Position numbers and translations under genes: made by a program. A DNA stretch of 64,000 nt from Hirsutella rhossiliensis (taxonomy: Eukaryota > Ascomycota > Sordariomycetes > Hypocreales > Ophiocordycipitaceae): positions 2,728,001 through 2,792,000 of the forward strand of contig NW_025408667.1 of assembly GCF_020360975.1 (NCBI RefSeq). The letters are read 5' to 3'. Below the pieces are notes generated by a model. The model had not been told where the DNA came from. It was given only the letters and a program-made list of their open reading frames with translations, and searched no databases. Position 1 is the first letter of the stretch. Every line of letters starts with the position of its first letter. Of the stretch, positions 31,430 to 45,500 are shown piece by piece.

Positions 31430-33380
31430 AATTCCTATACCTTCTAGCTACTATAAAAGGCACCTTTCTTATATCCTTTATAGCTTTCTTTTACCCCTCT
31501 TACTAGAAAAGCCGATTTTTAACCGACTTTTCTACCCCCTTTCTCTTTATAATAATATCGAAAAACGACTCCTTTACTATCCTTACGGTCTATAGGACAA
31601 TTCTTATAAAGCCCTAAGATTAAAATAAGTAGGTAAAGGAGCTACGGGCTCGTATAAATAAAACTATCTATAATTTAGTCTTCTTTAATAAGTAGGACCC
31701 TTTCGAGCCCCCTCTTTATCCTAGGGCAACGGAATTTATAGAGGGAGCTTCCCTCTTCTCCGAGCTAACCTCCGTATAATAGAGAGCTTTTTCTACTACC
31801 TTAGGCGACTACGAGAGTCACCGAAAGGAGTACCTCTATAAGATAAAGCTACTAACTACTATACGCACGGCGATAATAGAATCCGTTAGTACTATAAAGC
31901 TAATCTCTCTTTAAGAGGAAGAGACTCTTAGGTAGTAGCTTTTAAAGCTTAAGACCTTAATAGTTCCCTTAAGGGGCTATATAACTAACCGTATTAGGAA
32001 GACCTATATAGTATACCTAGGAGCCTTTTCTACTAGGAACCTACTAGCTTTATCGTAGCTAGCTAAGTAAGAAGAAATCCTTAAGGAAGCTAACTAATAC
32101 TTCCTTATAGAAGCTCTTTCTAGCTAGTAGCTATAGGATATATCTCTACTAATAAAGCCTATTAGTAACGGTTACTTAACTATCTTTTAAAAAGCTAGCT
32201 AGGAACTAAACGAAGAGGCTACTAGAGTATAATAGTAAGTAGTCTTATTCCTTTATAGCTAGCACTCGACCTAGACGGCTCGACCTACTGCCCCTATAGC
32301 TACTATAGCCTTAGTTGCTATAGCCCCTACTACTACTACTACGGCTATTGCTCCTTTAGCTCTACCTCCCTCGAGAGTATTAACCCTGTCTTTAACGGCT
32401 GCCCTAGTCCCGGCCCTAGCTTTGTATCTTACTCCGGGCCCGGCCCCGGCCCCGTTAGTCCGTCCGGCCTAACTAGTCCCTTAATAGACCGTTTAGTCCG
32501 TTAGTCGAAAAATTAAGGAACTAGTTAAAATCGAACCTCTTCGTTAAAATTAATAATAAGAGGTAAAAAGAAGAGGTTTTTAAGCAGACCTTTTAGATCG
32601 GGACGAGGATTCCTTAAAGAAATAAAAGACTAAATAAAATAGCTGCCTAGCCTATAAATCCCTAGGCTATCGGTTATTATATTACTAGTAGGTCTTAGAG
32701 GAAAACCGACCTAAAGGATTTAACCCTTTAAAGAGGCTATAAGAAACGATATAATAGTCTCTTAAGGAGGACCCCTTATTATAAAAGAAGATAGATAAGA
32801 TTAAGGTTACTAAGAAATAGTAACTAATATAGCTACCGTAAATTAAAGGAAAAATCGTTAGTATAGTAAATCTAGTATTTATCTTTTATACGGATTAGTA
32901 AGACTACTTATTAGGACCCTTTAATTATCCCCTATAAAAATTAGCTATCCTTAACTCTAGTACTTCCCTTAATATCTATAATATACTCTTATAATTCTAG
33001 TCCTTTAAGAAGGTATAGAGGGAATACCTTATTACCGGGGAATTAACTATATAGATAGAGGGATATAGAAGGGTAAATTTTATAATAAAATTACTTAATA
33101 GGTCTATATAAATTCTTCGACGAAAAAGGGTAGCCTTTTACCCTTAATTTTTAACGAGCTTAATTTCCTTCCGCCTTCTTTAAGAGAAAGGAATCTTCTA
33201 GGATATAACGTCTAAGCCTATAAGGCTAGTCTAAAAGAATTAAACTATTAGGCTTATTAAGGAGAAATTCGGTTAATTTATTCTCGAATTTTAACCTATC
33301 CTTAGGAAGGAATCTCTTAAGAAGTTAGCTTTCCCTACTAAGAGGGTAGGTTCTAAGGACCCTCTTCTAGTAGCCTAAGG
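31430..33380 (+). pseudogene. Copia gag and protease relic
   Basis: Around 31840-32200 a gag-like reading can be followed through stops (K-I-K-L-L-T-T-I-R-T-A, later L-G-A-F-S-T-R-N-L). 32270-32470 is unusually GC-rich and reads as an Ala/Pro/Thr linker. The protease active site is at 32953-32961: L-N-S-S-T-S-L-N-I, where L-D-S-G-T-S-L-H-I is expected. Asp to Asn and Gly to Ser are both G-to-A changes, so the catalytic Asp is lost. Y-L-I-T-G-E-L-T-I follows. The Gypsy insertion at 33381 cuts the polyprotein between protease and integrase. Confidence 0.75.
33376..33380. repeat. Target-site duplication TAAGG, left copy
   Basis: TAAGG is present here and at 41209-41213, directly outside both LTRs of the minus-strand Gypsy. 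Confidence 0.9.
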
Positions 33381-33850
33381 TATAACGACCGGTATTATTC
33401 CTAAGGGATAAACCTATTAAGGGGTTTATATTATTAGATATAATAAGGCGTAGTCTAAGTAATAATAAGTATATTACGTTAGTAATAAGTCGTTAATTAT
33501 AGACTATAGACTATAACTAGGTAATTAAAATTAGAAATAGAATCGTAATAAAGATCTATATTAAAAGCTAGAGAGCTATCTATCTAAAAGAGTAAAAGTA
33601 GGTAGCTATATATACCTATAAAGACTATCCTTAGATTATAGTCCTAGCTATAATCCCCTTTATAGCTTACTATAGCTTACTCGTAAGCTATGCTCCTAAG
33701 TAGTAATCTATTTATATAAGGCTTACTTAGCTTTCGTATACTCTAGGTAAGCTAAGCTTAAGTAACCTCTTATCCTAACTATTATTCTAAGCCGCCTTAT
33801 TACGTAAACGTAGCCGGCTCTCTTATAGCCTACTAACTATAGTCGTATAT
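33381..33850 (-). repeat. Gypsy 3' LTR (minus orientation)
   Basis: Partner of 40739-41208. The inner side carries the inverted polypurine tract TCTCCTCTCCTTTTAG near 33855-33870. The exact inner limit is uncertain by a few bases because of a small difference from its partner. In its U3 part AAGCTTAGCTTACC-like and GTAAGCTATAG blocks recur in both orientations. Confidence 0.88.
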
Positions 33851-34639
33851 AATATCTCCTCTCCTTTTAGTTTTATCTATAAGACCTATTACTACCTTAG
33901 CCGCTATATATAAATATACCCTTATCGCGCGTATATATATTCCCCGTTCGTCCTTTCTATCCCTTAGGATATACTACTAATAGTATATCTAGTCGCGTAT
34001 TAAAGGATCGTTCTTATAAGACCCTTAAGCGTATTCGTTTAGCTAAGTTTATTAATTATCTTAGTTTTAACATTATACTATATTCTTTCTATTTATCGCG
34101 TAGCTTCCGCTATAAAATACTAAAGAAATCTTTTAAGTATACTAAATATATATAGTAGGGTCGTTCCTACGATATATTAGGTATAGCGATTAGCTCCTAT
34201 AGGTAACTTCGTTATCTTACTTATTATTTATAGCTAATATATTTCCTAGTATCCCGAATAAATCTAGAGTCCGATTAATTAAATAAAGAAGAAGAAATTA
34301 CTAAGGAGCGAATATTAAAAGCTTAAGCTAACCTAAATAAAGCCTTAGCCCGTTTAGCGCGGCTTCGCCGTTAAAAGTAGTAGCTAAAGATAAAGGGTAC
34401 TAAGATAGTCCGTTAGGGCCTTTAATCTTTAGATAACCTTAATAAGGCTAAGCGCTAAGAATCTAAAGCGGTAGTTAATATTTAGTCTATAGGTAGATTT
34501 AATATAATTAATTAAAATGCTATTAGTTCGTTAAGTAATTTTATAATACCTAAGGTAGATTTTACTAGTAAAACTATTAAAGTAAAGAACTATAGTAAGT
34601 TAAGTGCTTAAATAGTTCCTAGGTATTTTCTTTTAGTCT

Positions 34640-37600
34640 ATATCCCTTTTACTTAATAAGGTATTCTTATTACTAACCTTATTTTCTTATATTTAGTATT
34701 TATTTAGCTTTATATTCTTAATTATTATTAACTTTAAATTTATCTTATAATCTAGTATTTTATAGTACTAGTTCTAATAATAAGATATAAAATATTAGGT
34801 ATATCTATATTATCGTTAGTAGTAAAAGTTTATAGTTAACTTTTAAAATAGTTTTCTTAACCTTAAACGGTCTAAGTTTCTTAAAATCTAATTTATTACT
34901 TAGTTATTTTATTTTAATATTTTATTATATAAGGTAGACTATATCTCCTCTTAAAAGATTAGTCCTATAATCCTTTCCGATTATAGTAAGTAGATATTTA
35001 TTCTCTAATAAATTAAAGTTCTTATTATATTTCTTTATATAATTTTTATAGCTAATCTACTTATAGTATCGCTCGTTCCCCTTATAGTCCTTATTAAGTA
35101 ACCTTAAATACTTCTAGGTTATATCTATAGTTAGCGTATACTAGTAAGAGCCTAGGTATTTCTATAACTAAGCTATTATAAGCTAGTTAGGCTATTAGTA
35201 GTTATTTAACTTAATTGTTTTATCTATAGCTAATATAGTATTATAAATATTATTTAAGCGTTTAGTTAAGTCGTTCTATTTATCTATTTATTTATAGGTA
35301 ATAAGCTATACTAAGCTTATATTTCGTCCTTAATTATACTATAAGAGCTTACTAAAATTTAGCTATAAATATACTTCCTTTATTAAAGATAATCTCGTTT
35401 AGTAGTCTATAATTACTAATAATTATTTAATAGGAATATATATACTAGCTCTTTTATATTACTTACTTCTTTATATAGTAAAGAGTATCTATACTTTATT
35501 AATCTATTAGTAATAATAAATATACTATTATACTTAACGTTAGTTATAGGTTCTTTTAATAGTAGTAGCTTTATAATATAGTTAAAAGCTATCGAATCCT
35601 ATGGTTTTTCTAGTACTAGTAGCGGTTATAATTCTCTATATAGTTTATATCGTTTAGCTTTACTTTATATATAAAGTTTATATTCTTTAATAACTTATCG
35701 TACTACTTCCTTAAGCTATAAGAAGTTATATTATCGTTTAATCCGTTTTATTATCCTTTAGATTTCTTAGTATCTATATATTAAATATATATATATATCT
35801 TATATAACTTTATCTCGTAATTCTAGTAGTATCTAGATTTTACTTCTATATATTAGAACTTTTAAATATCCTATATTATATCTATTTAGTACTTTATATT
35901 CTTTTATCTATTTTAGAATCTTTTAGTATATTAAGTTATTAGGTTATACTTTAAATATTATATTTAGCTATCGTTATAAGTAGTTCTTAGTTTTATTAAT
36001 CTCTAAGAGCTATCCTTTTATTATAGGTGCCCCTATATTATAGTTACTTTATCGACTAAAGGTATTAGCTCGACTATTTTCTATTCCTTTTTTATAAATT
36101 ATTTTATAGTCGAATTCTAATAGATATTTAGCCTATTAAATCTATTATCTATTTAGCTATTATATTATTATAAAATATAAGATATTCTTATAGTTTATAT
36201 AGACCTTAACTTTATATTTACTTCTAAGAAGGTAGTTTTAAAATTCCTTAAAAGCTTAAATAATTATAAGGAATTCTTTATTATAGATAAGGTAATTAAG
36301 TTTTACGCTATATAGATTCTTTAAGTAGAATATAATTAGTCGTAGTCTTCTTTTATTATCTTTTTATCCGATTTATACTCCTAAAGTAAAGTCTAATATA
36401 TTAGTTTCAAGTTCGATTTATTATTTTAGATTAAAGGTAGTTAAGACTAGTTCTTATATAATTATAGTCTTAATATATTTAAAAGCTTTATTAGCTTTAT
36501 TATCTTATATAAATTCTTTTTCCTTTTTTATTAAGTTATATAGTAGTGCTATAATCTTTCTAAAATCTTTAATAAATCGTTAGTAGTAATTTATAAATCC
36601 TAGGAAACTTTATATATCCTTAACTTTCTTTAGTATTAGCTATTCTTTAACTAAGTTAATCTTATCTTATTATATTTATATTTCTCTTAGTAAGATCGTA
36701 TATCTAAGGAAGTCTACTTCCTATATATAAAACTTACTTTTCTTTAGTTTAACTAATAACTTTATATTCTAAAGTATATAGAGTACCTTATAGATATATT
36801 CTTTATATTCTTCTAAGGTATCTAAGAAGATTAAGATATTATCTAAGTATACTACTATAAAGTTATCTAAGTATTCGCGTAGGATATTATTAATTATCTA
36901 TTAAAAGGTAGCTAGTATATTTATAAGTCTAAATAGTATTACTAGTTATTTAAATAGTCCGAATTTTATTTTAAAGGCTATTATTTATTTATATCCCTTT
37001 TTTATATATATTAAGTTATAGGCGCTTTTAAGGTTAAGGGCTATAAACTATCTTTTACTATATAGTCGATCTTATAGTTTTAATATAAGCGGTAATAGTA
37101 TTCGGTCTTTTATTATAATATCGTTTAAGCGTTTATAGTTAATAACTAGTTATAGCTTACTGTTTTTTTAAAAAAAATATAACTAAGTAGCTTACTTTAG
37201 ATATTAATATTTATATATATCCCTTTTATAGATTCTTATTAAGGTAGTCGTATAGCGTTTATAGTTACTTTTCGTTTAAGTTATAGATCTTATAGAACGT
37301 CGGCGTTATTCTATCCTTAAGATAAATTTCGTGGTCTTATTAGCTATATTTAAGTAACCCTATCTTAAGTTCTTTCTTAAAGAGTTTATTATATTTCCGG
37401 TATTCTTAAGGGATATTCTTTATTTTATCTTATAGGCTTTATTCTTTCTTTTAAGAGCTAGTTTCTCTTAACTTAAGCTCTTTATTAATTTATTTAAGGT
37501 CTTTCCTTAAAGTAGTAATAACTCTTTAGATCTTTATATTATATCCTTTATTTTATTTATATCGGATACTAAGTTATATAGCCGTATTAGTTAATATATA

Positions 37601-40330
37601 GGTCTTATTAGTCGATTTTATTATATTTACTAGTTCGGTTACTATTTTCGTTTATATCGCTAAAGCCTATAATAATTTACTTAAACGGTTATCCCTTTTA
37701 TCTTATTTAGTAGCTAAATTATCGTAAAATTTTACTTTCTTCTAAATCTACTAGTCCTAGAAACTTACGTCTTTATCCTAATATAGCTAGCTAGTTTTCT
37801 AGTTAATTAGTAGGTTGCTCTCCTATAACTATAGAAGTCTTAATATAAGGTTATATTCTCCTATATCTATAATATTAAAGTTAACTTATTTATTATAGCC
37901 CTAGATATTAATATCGAGGTAATTAATCTCTATATTAATAATTCCGTTATTATAGTTAAAGGCCTCTCCTTTAATATTTATAAGTTTATATAGATCTATC
38001 TTATATCTCTATATAAGTCGGTAACGATTAATAACTCTAGGTAAAACGTAATTACCTATTACGCCGTAGTCTAAAAGTATACGTACGTAATATCCCGCGA
38101 TTTAGATATCTAATACTATTTAGTCGCTATAGCTTACCATTATTATATATAGGGTCCTTAGATCTTATTATATCGTGCTAGTCTATAGCCCTTTTATAGA
38201 TAGCGTACCTCGTTTTTTACCTAGTCCTTATTTGTTTTATTTAGGTATTCTTCTTTAATTTATTATTAATATCGTTTCTTTATATTTTTATTATATAGTA
38301 TTATATCGGGGCTTAAGAGACTAATTTCTTATAGCTAATCGAAGATTTCTTATTTCGCAACGCTATATTATTTATATTATACTACTTTATAGTTAATTAT
38401 ATACTATACTTTATAATTTTATTCGTTTTTATATTAAAGGTTAAGTTTTCGTTTAGCGTCTTTTTATTTTTCGCGTAGTATTTCTATATTAATTCTTCCT
38501 TAGTCGGATACGGCTTATAGCCTTTATATATATTGCTAATAATCTTTTAGTATACCGTTATATTATTTATACTATACTTATACCTTTTTATATTTATAAA
38601 CTCTATAGTTTAGGTATATATATTTATTATAATCTTCTTTATTATATTTAACTTATTATATAAGTCTTTAGAAGATTAAGGGTTTAGATACCTTAGAGCG
38701 AGTAGCGCTATACTATTCCTTTATTTTAGCGTATTTATAGATTTTATATATCTCTAAAAGGCATCTTATTAATAAACCGTAATTATCGCGGTATTTAAGT
38801 AGCGTACTATAATTAGGTTCTATTAATATAACTTAGTCGTTTAGGTAGCGTTAATCGATTTTCTAGTAGTCTAGTTTTATACTTAAGTAGGGTTTCGAAA
38901 GTACTTATCCTTTAAACCTAACTAAGAAGGCGTTATATTATACTTTTATCTAAAAGTATATTATATAATTTAGGTAGATATATAATATCTATAAAATATA
39001 CTTATAGTACTTATAAGTAAGTAGTATTTATAGATTATCTTTAAATTCTCCTTATAGTTACTATTCTTATTATAAAGCTATAAAGGTATTAACTACGGTA
39101 ATAGCTATAGCGTAGTCTCCTTTATATAGTGCCGGTTAATATTAAATTAATATAGCTTATTAGTTTTCTATAAGAATTTAAAGTATTTATTAGGTTTTAA
39201 TTTTACGTATTTCTTTAAATTCTTTAAAGTATAAAGCGTATTCTTTAATTATAGTATTTTCCCTTAGTAATAAGGGTAGTAGTATAAGTTCGTTCTTATC
39301 TTTTATTTCTCTAGGTATTTCTTATTTTTTAGAGCTTATATTATTAATACTTTATTATTCCTCTTTATATTATTATCTAAGTTTTATAAGTATAAGGGGT
39401 ATATCTATATCTTCTTTATTATATTATTTATAGACTACTTATTATTATTATCGATTTTTATTTTATATACTTTCTTAGAATCGTTTACCGTTCTTCTTAA
39501 TTTAGTCTTAAAAAACTCCTTTAAGATAAGGGTATTTTGGTTCTATAAATTTAACTTATTTTTATATTTTAGGATCCCTTTATAATATTATTATAAGGGT
39601 TTTCTTTAGTAGCTTTAAGAACTATCTAGTATTATTCTTATCGCTTAGGTATACTATATATTCGTCGTTATAGTATATAGTTTAATTAAGGAGTTTATAC
39701 TTTAGTTCCTATCTATTAATAGCGTTTAGATATTTCTTACCTTTTAAGGCTAGTACCTAATAGGTTTTCTTCTCCTTATAAGGTTATCTATATTCTTTAA
39801 AGTAATATCTAAGTTTCCTATAATTAAAATACTTTCCTTTACTTTTTTATATTATATCTAGATCTATCTTACTTAGGTTAGTTATATAGGCGTAGGTAAT
39901 AGGAGTTTCGCGCTTCTTTTTATAGTTAGCGCGTTAGTTAAAATTATTCCTATAAGAAGGGTTCTAGTTTCCTCTTCCTTATTTCTTTTCTTAGCGTCGC
40001 GTATACTATCTATCGTCGATTTATATTACTATAGTAATATAGTCTAAGAGGTTATTAAGTCGATTTTCCTTATAAAGCTCGTCCTTAACTTCTTCTTTAA
40101 GCCTATTATAGAATCGTAATATAAGAGGTTTATTATCTTAATTTAGCTTTAAGGTAACTTAATAGAACTTTATAGTATAATCCGATACTAAGATCCTTTA
40201 TCGGAGTTCTTAAAGTTTTTATTTAGCTTCTTATTCCTCGTTAGTTATTTTAAATACCTTTATAATAGCTTCTTTAAATCCTTAGAAACTAATAAAGACT
40301 TTATCTATCTTATTATCTTATCGCGCTAGT
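34640..40330 (-). pseudogene. Gypsy gag-pol relic with chromodomain
   Basis: Read on the minus strand: gag near 40300-39800, RT with the catalytic box Y-L-D-N (complement 36838-36849), RNase H, integrase and, at 34680-34640, the chromodomain start E-Y-L-I-K followed by a stop at the Trp. The Asn in the RT box is the same RIP change seen in the copies at 18902 and 63496. All conserved Trp and many Gln codons are stops. Confidence 0.82.
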
Positions 40331-40738
40331 TAGTTATTACGAAAGTCCCTTATAATAGGTCTAAACTAAGTAAGTACTATTCTAAATAAATAATTTCCTA
40401 TATAGAGTACCTTTTCGACTAGGTCTAAGAGTTTTATAAGGTAAAACTAGTAGTAGGCCTTAAGTTATGTAAGAAAGTCTTAAAGTATACTATAAGTACC
40501 GTTAAATAGTCCTAGCTATTTTAGTTTAACTACTTCTTTAAGGTCTTTAACTTATCTATTACCTCCTTTATTCCTAAGTAAATATACCTTATATTAAAGG
40601 GTAATAATCTCGCGTATTATATCCTAAGGCGATATAGTAGCTCTAAAGTTAGTTAATCTAGCTTACTATATAGGTATATTAATAGTTACGATATTACTTA
40701 AAGTAACGCGGTATTATACTAAATAAGAGCTTTTAACG

Positions 40739-41208
40739 TATAACGACTAGTATTATTCCTAAGGGATAAACCTATCGAGGGATTTATATTAGTAGATATA
40801 ATAGGGCGTGGTCTAAGTAATAATAAGTATATTATATTAGTAATAAGTTAGAGGTTATAGACTATAGACTATAACTAAGTAATTAGAATTAGAGATAGAA
40901 TCGTAATAAAGATCTATATTAAAAGCTAGAGAGCTATTTATTTAAAGAAGTAAAAGTAGGTAGCTATATATACCTCTAGAGACTATCCTTAGATTACGGT
41001 CCTAGCTATAATCCCCTTTATAGCTTACTATAGCTTACTTATAAGCTATATTCCTAAGTAATAATCTATTTATATAAAGCTTACTTAGCTTATATACGCT
41101 CTAAGTAAGCTAAGCTTAAGTAACTTCTTATCCTAACTATTATTTTAAGCCGCCTTATTACGTAAATATAGCCGGCTCTCCTATAGCCCGCTACCTATAG
41201 TCGTAATA
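40739..41208 (-). repeat. Gypsy 5' LTR (minus orientation)
   Basis: 470 bp, from TATAACG to CGTAATA as written on the plus strand, i.e. TATTACG...CGTTATA on the minus strand. This matches the LTR ends of 14561-15010. It abuts the right TAAGG duplication. Confidence 0.92.
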
Positions 41209-41213
41209 TAAGG

Positions 41214-44150
41214 AGACGGTCTTCTTTAGTATATATAACTTAGTTACCTAGGTCCCCTAGCTTTATATAAGCTAGGCTAATAATAAGGCGTATAAATAAG
41301 GGGCCTAAAGACCGTTAAATATAAATACTATAGCTAAGGAAAGACTAAGAGACGAATTTCTAAACGAATGCCTTAACGGCCGGACTAGCTATATAAGGAA
41401 ATTTAGGTCGATTAGACCAACGTCTCTAAGGACTAGGAAAGCTTTATTAAGGTAATGTTTTTTATAAACGCTTTTTTAGGGATAGTTTTCTCCTATTTCT
41501 TACGGACCTACCTAAGTAAGTATAACTAGTCTACCCTCTAAGACTTCGTTAACTAAATAAAATCCTACTTTAGCTACGAGGTAAAGAAGATATAGTTTAA
41601 TAGAGAGCTATTTATAAAGGATATCTTAAAATAGCTATAAAAAAGGGGTATTTTACCCCTCTTATTATCACTAAATACCTAGGCCTAGAACGGAGGGGCA
41701 GAAAGATTAAGGGGTGCTATAATAAAAAGGGCCTATATAATAAGACTTACTATAAGGCTTTTATACGACCTTTAAAGGGAAGTCGTTAAGACCGCCTATT
41801 ACCTATAGAACCGGACCCTTAGAGGGACTACCTAAGGAATAGATAAGAAATCCTTACTTAAGCTCTTTACGAAGAAGAGGGCCTCGCTAGCTTACCTTTA
41901 TACCTACGGCTATAAGGTATACGCTATAACTACCGATATATAGCTAAAAAGGAAGAAGAAAAGAAAGCTTAATCTTAGAGCCTTTATTAGTTACCTCGTT
42001 AGTTATAATTCTTTAAATATCTTCCGGATCTAGATTCCTCTTTTATAGAAGGCTATTTCGACTAAGGATATAATTTTCGACGAATTTAGCTTCTTTAACG
42101 TAAAGAGGGATTAATAGCCCCTCTTACTCTTATAACGCTAGCTAATTTAAAAGATCTAAATTCCCCCTTCTTAATAGTTATAAGAAGAGGCCCTAGATAA
42201 GGAAATAAAAGAAGAAACCGACTTTAAAGTAGTCGAGGATAACGCTATCTTTAAGGAAGAAAAAGAAGAGGAAGCTACTAGATTAGATAATCTAAATAAA
42301 GAAGGAGACTATAGGAAAGTAGTAGAGCTAGAATAAGCCTACCTTCCTACGCCTCCTCTTATAGAATAAGAAGAAGATCTAAAAGTAGCTTTCTTTATTA
42401 GTCTTTCTATCTCGACCCCTAAGGGGGTAGGAAAGGCACCTCTCTTAAAGAATTACCCGGCTGCCTTTTTATCCCTACTTCGAAGAGTAAAGGAAGGTAT
42501 AGGGCCCGATATAGTTACTAAAGAAGACTAACCTCTCCTTTATTTCGTTTATTTTTCTAACTTCTACCTAACGCTAATAGAAGACGGTTCCTATAAAGCG
42601 TTTATAGTAGGCCGGCTTTTTAAGCTACTATTAGTAAGGAAGGTATATAAGAGAGACCTAGACCTACTAGTAAACTAAAAGTAGCTAGAAAAACACCCCT
42701 TTAAAGACTAGTTTTTCTAGGCCTAGAAAAACTACCTAGCCTTATATAAGGAGAGAGGGTCTTTTAAAGAGGTCCTTAAGGAAAAGGTAAGAGGAAAATA
42801 GGTCCTTAGCTATAAGTAGGTCTTTATCTATAAGACTAATAAATATAGCTTCCTTTAAAAGTATAAAGCCTAGCTAGTTATCTATAGGAACTAGTAAGAA
42901 AAAGGGGATCTTCCTACTAAGGCAACTACCTTCGTAGGGATGTCTTTTTAGACCCTTATAGCTATAGTAGTAGAATTTAACCTTAAGCTTAATTAGATAG
43001 ATATAGTTAACGCCTTTATTAACTGCCCCCTTAAAGAAAAAGAAGTTATCTATATATAACTTCCTCTTAGTTTCTAATAACTAGGAAAGGTTTTATAGCT
43101 TTAGGAAAGCTTTATACGGACTATAAAGATTACCCTTTCTTTAGCAATAATATTTAATAGGTTCCCTTAAAGCCCTAGGCTTTAAGAAAGTCCCTTAGGA
43201 ACCATATATAATATAGAAGGGTAAAATTATAGTCTTCTTTTATATCGATAATATTATCTAGGCCTACCTAAAATAAGAAGAAGTAATAGCTAAGGAGGCT
43301 ATATAAGGCCTATAATAAAAGTATAAGATAACTAAGCTAAGGGAGCTAAAGTAGTTCCTAAGGATATAAATCCTTTAAAATAGGTCCTAATAAACTATCT
43401 AGTTTACCTATAATATATATATCGATAAGGTCGCTTATAAATTCCTTCTTAATTCCCTTAATAAGAAGTTTGCCTCTATACTTATATTAGATAAAGAGCT
43501 TTTACTTAATCTATCCTTTTAACTAAGGAGTAAGAGAAATACTAATATTAATAGAAGGTAGGCTCCCTAATTTATTTTTCTATTTCTACTAGACCGGATA
43601 TCTCTTTTATAGTCTCCTAGCTAGCTAAGTATAACTAGAATCCTAGCTCTAAGTATTAAAAAGTAATAGATAAAGCTATCCTTTATCTTTATTTAATAAG
43701 ATTATATAGTCTATACTTAAGAGGGTAGGAAAGGAAGAAATTAGCTACCGAAATCTTTTTTTATTTAAGCGATTTATCTTTTATAAATAATTTATTAGAT
43801 AGAAAGAGCTTATAAAAGTATATTATATCTCTTTTTAAAGGAACTATTACTTAAAGAGCTTTAAAGTAAGCTATTATTATAACTTTTAGTATAGAGGTAA
43901 AGCTACTAGCTCTTTTAAAAGCGTTATAAGAAGCGATTTTCCTTAGCTAGCTATTAATATCTTTATAACTATAAATTCCGTCCTTATTAGTAGTAAAATA
44001 TAATAATATATAGACTATATAAGTTCTAATAGAAAACGTAAAGCTATTAACCTAGCTATAGTATATCGATATCTATTAGTATTAGTTACGCTAAGAGGTC
44101 TAAAAGGGACTTATTTTTATTTATTAAGTTTTAATAGTATTAATAAAAGT
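41214..44150 (+). pseudogene. Copia integrase and reverse transcriptase relic
   Basis: Continues the Copia polyprotein after the Gypsy insert. 41975-42100 reads R-A-F-I-S-Y-L-V-S-Y-N-S-L-N-I-F-R-I and D-I-I-F-D-E. This is the integrase C-terminus also seen in the young Copia (I-G-Y-L-V-G-Y-D-S), with Gly to Ser and Asp to Asn by RIP. RT shows K-A-L-Y-G-L (near 43105) and the box F-Y-I-D-N-I-I (near 43230-43252) for Y-V-D-D. 43260-44150 continues with RIP-closed sequence that may contain RNase H. Confidence 0.8.
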
Positions 44151-44406
44151 ATAAGAGCGCTACTAAGAGGTATAAGCTAATAAAGCACTTAGGTACGTAG
44201 TACTAATATATTAGTAGGGTATTAGTAGGGAATCGTACCTACCCTACTTATATATTATAGACTACTCGCTATTTTAATAAAAGAGGAAAAATCCCTCTTC
44301 TTATAACCTTTAGTCTTATAACAAGGAGAATATAATATATATAGCGTAGTACCTCTAGCTATCTCTACTACCTAACTAATTATACCGTAATATATATTCC
44401 CTTATA
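44151..44406 (+). repeat. Gypsy 5' LTR, second family
   Basis: About 255 bp, clearly matching 53150-53404 with C/T and G/A differences. The ends are uncertain by one to three bases. It contains a palindromic AGCGCT near the start. Confidence 0.85.
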
Positions 44407-44599
44407 ATTTCTAAAGCTTCCCTTTTTAGTTACTTAGTAAAGATAGCTACTTAAGAAAGACTATATAACGCTCTTATAGCGTAATATAGTAGTTAATTAG
44501 TTAAGGCCTCTTTATTATATATATCGAGTATCTACTTAAGAGATAAAGAATAGGAAGATATATCCTTAAAATAGACCCTTACTATAGATAGTATTATAA

Positions 44600-45500
44600 C
44601 TATATTAAAGATATCGCTACCTATAAGCGTAAGATAACCGTCTTATAAGGAAAAGCTTATAGCTTTATAAGTATAGGTTAAGAAGCTAGAGGAGATAAAA
44701 CGCCTATAAGATCGTATTATATAATTAAAAGAGGAAATTACTAAACGCGCTAGTACTATCGCTATCCGTTTAAGGAAGCGTCGATAGTCCTACTCCCTTA
44801 AATTAAACGGTAGTTATATAAGTAAGGTTAAGATTAAAAATATCGCTTAATTATCTTAACCTATTAATATATAGAAATATCTAGAGTAGACTTACGATTT
44901 AAAGGACGCTTTTAAGGTAGCGCTTAAACGTTTTCGTCGTAACGAAATAAAGATCCTCTATATAGTAGATTATATATATAGCGAGAATAAACGCCGATTA
45001 ACTAAACTAAATATAGTATAAATTAAGTATACTTTAAAGAATAAATACTTATCTTAATTAAAGATACTATAAATAAGGAAATACTATTAGCGATATAATT
45101 AAAGGAGGCTTACTAATAAGAAGGCTAGTCCCTCTTAGAGTTTAGCTTATACCTTAACTTCTTAGAGAGGCATTTTAAATACTTATTAAAAAAGGCGCGT
45201 GCTCTTATATTTTTCGCTAAGCTAGAGCTATAACTTTTAGACTAAATTAACCTCTACTTAATACCTATTTATACCTATTAATAGGAAGAGCTTATATAAG
45301 TCGCTTAATAATATAAAGATACTACTATTAATAAAAGGTAATATAATAATACTACTTTTACCCTTAAAAGAACTAAGAATAGAAATAGTACTATACCTTA
45401 AGGTAGTATATATAAGGGAAGGAATTAAAAAGGTAGATAAGCTAGGCTAAATTATTAAGGAAATACTACTAATTCGACTAATAACTAGTAAGCTAGCGAT
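44600..45500 (+). pseudogene. Gypsy gag-like relic
   Basis: The reading through stops gives charged sequence with D-L-K-D-A-F-K-V-A-L-K-R-F (near 44900-44940), resembling Gypsy capsid, followed by L-K-N-K-Y. No zinc knuckle was identified with certainty. Assignment rests on this short similarity and on position directly after the 5' LTR. Confidence 0.5.

Larger units (their letters stand above)
33381..41208 (-). mobile_element. Complete RIP-destroyed chromodomain Gypsy nested in Copia
   Basis: 7828 bp on the minus strand with LTRs of about 470 bp and a perfect TAAGG duplication. It belongs to the same family as 14561-22408: the internal sequence aligns along its length, with reversed chromodomain (34640-34680), integrase, RNase H, RT (box at 36838-36849, complement, Y-L-D-N) and gag. 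The U3 half of the LTR is different from that of the first copy. It is heavily RIP-mutated, with no open frame. Confidence 0.93.
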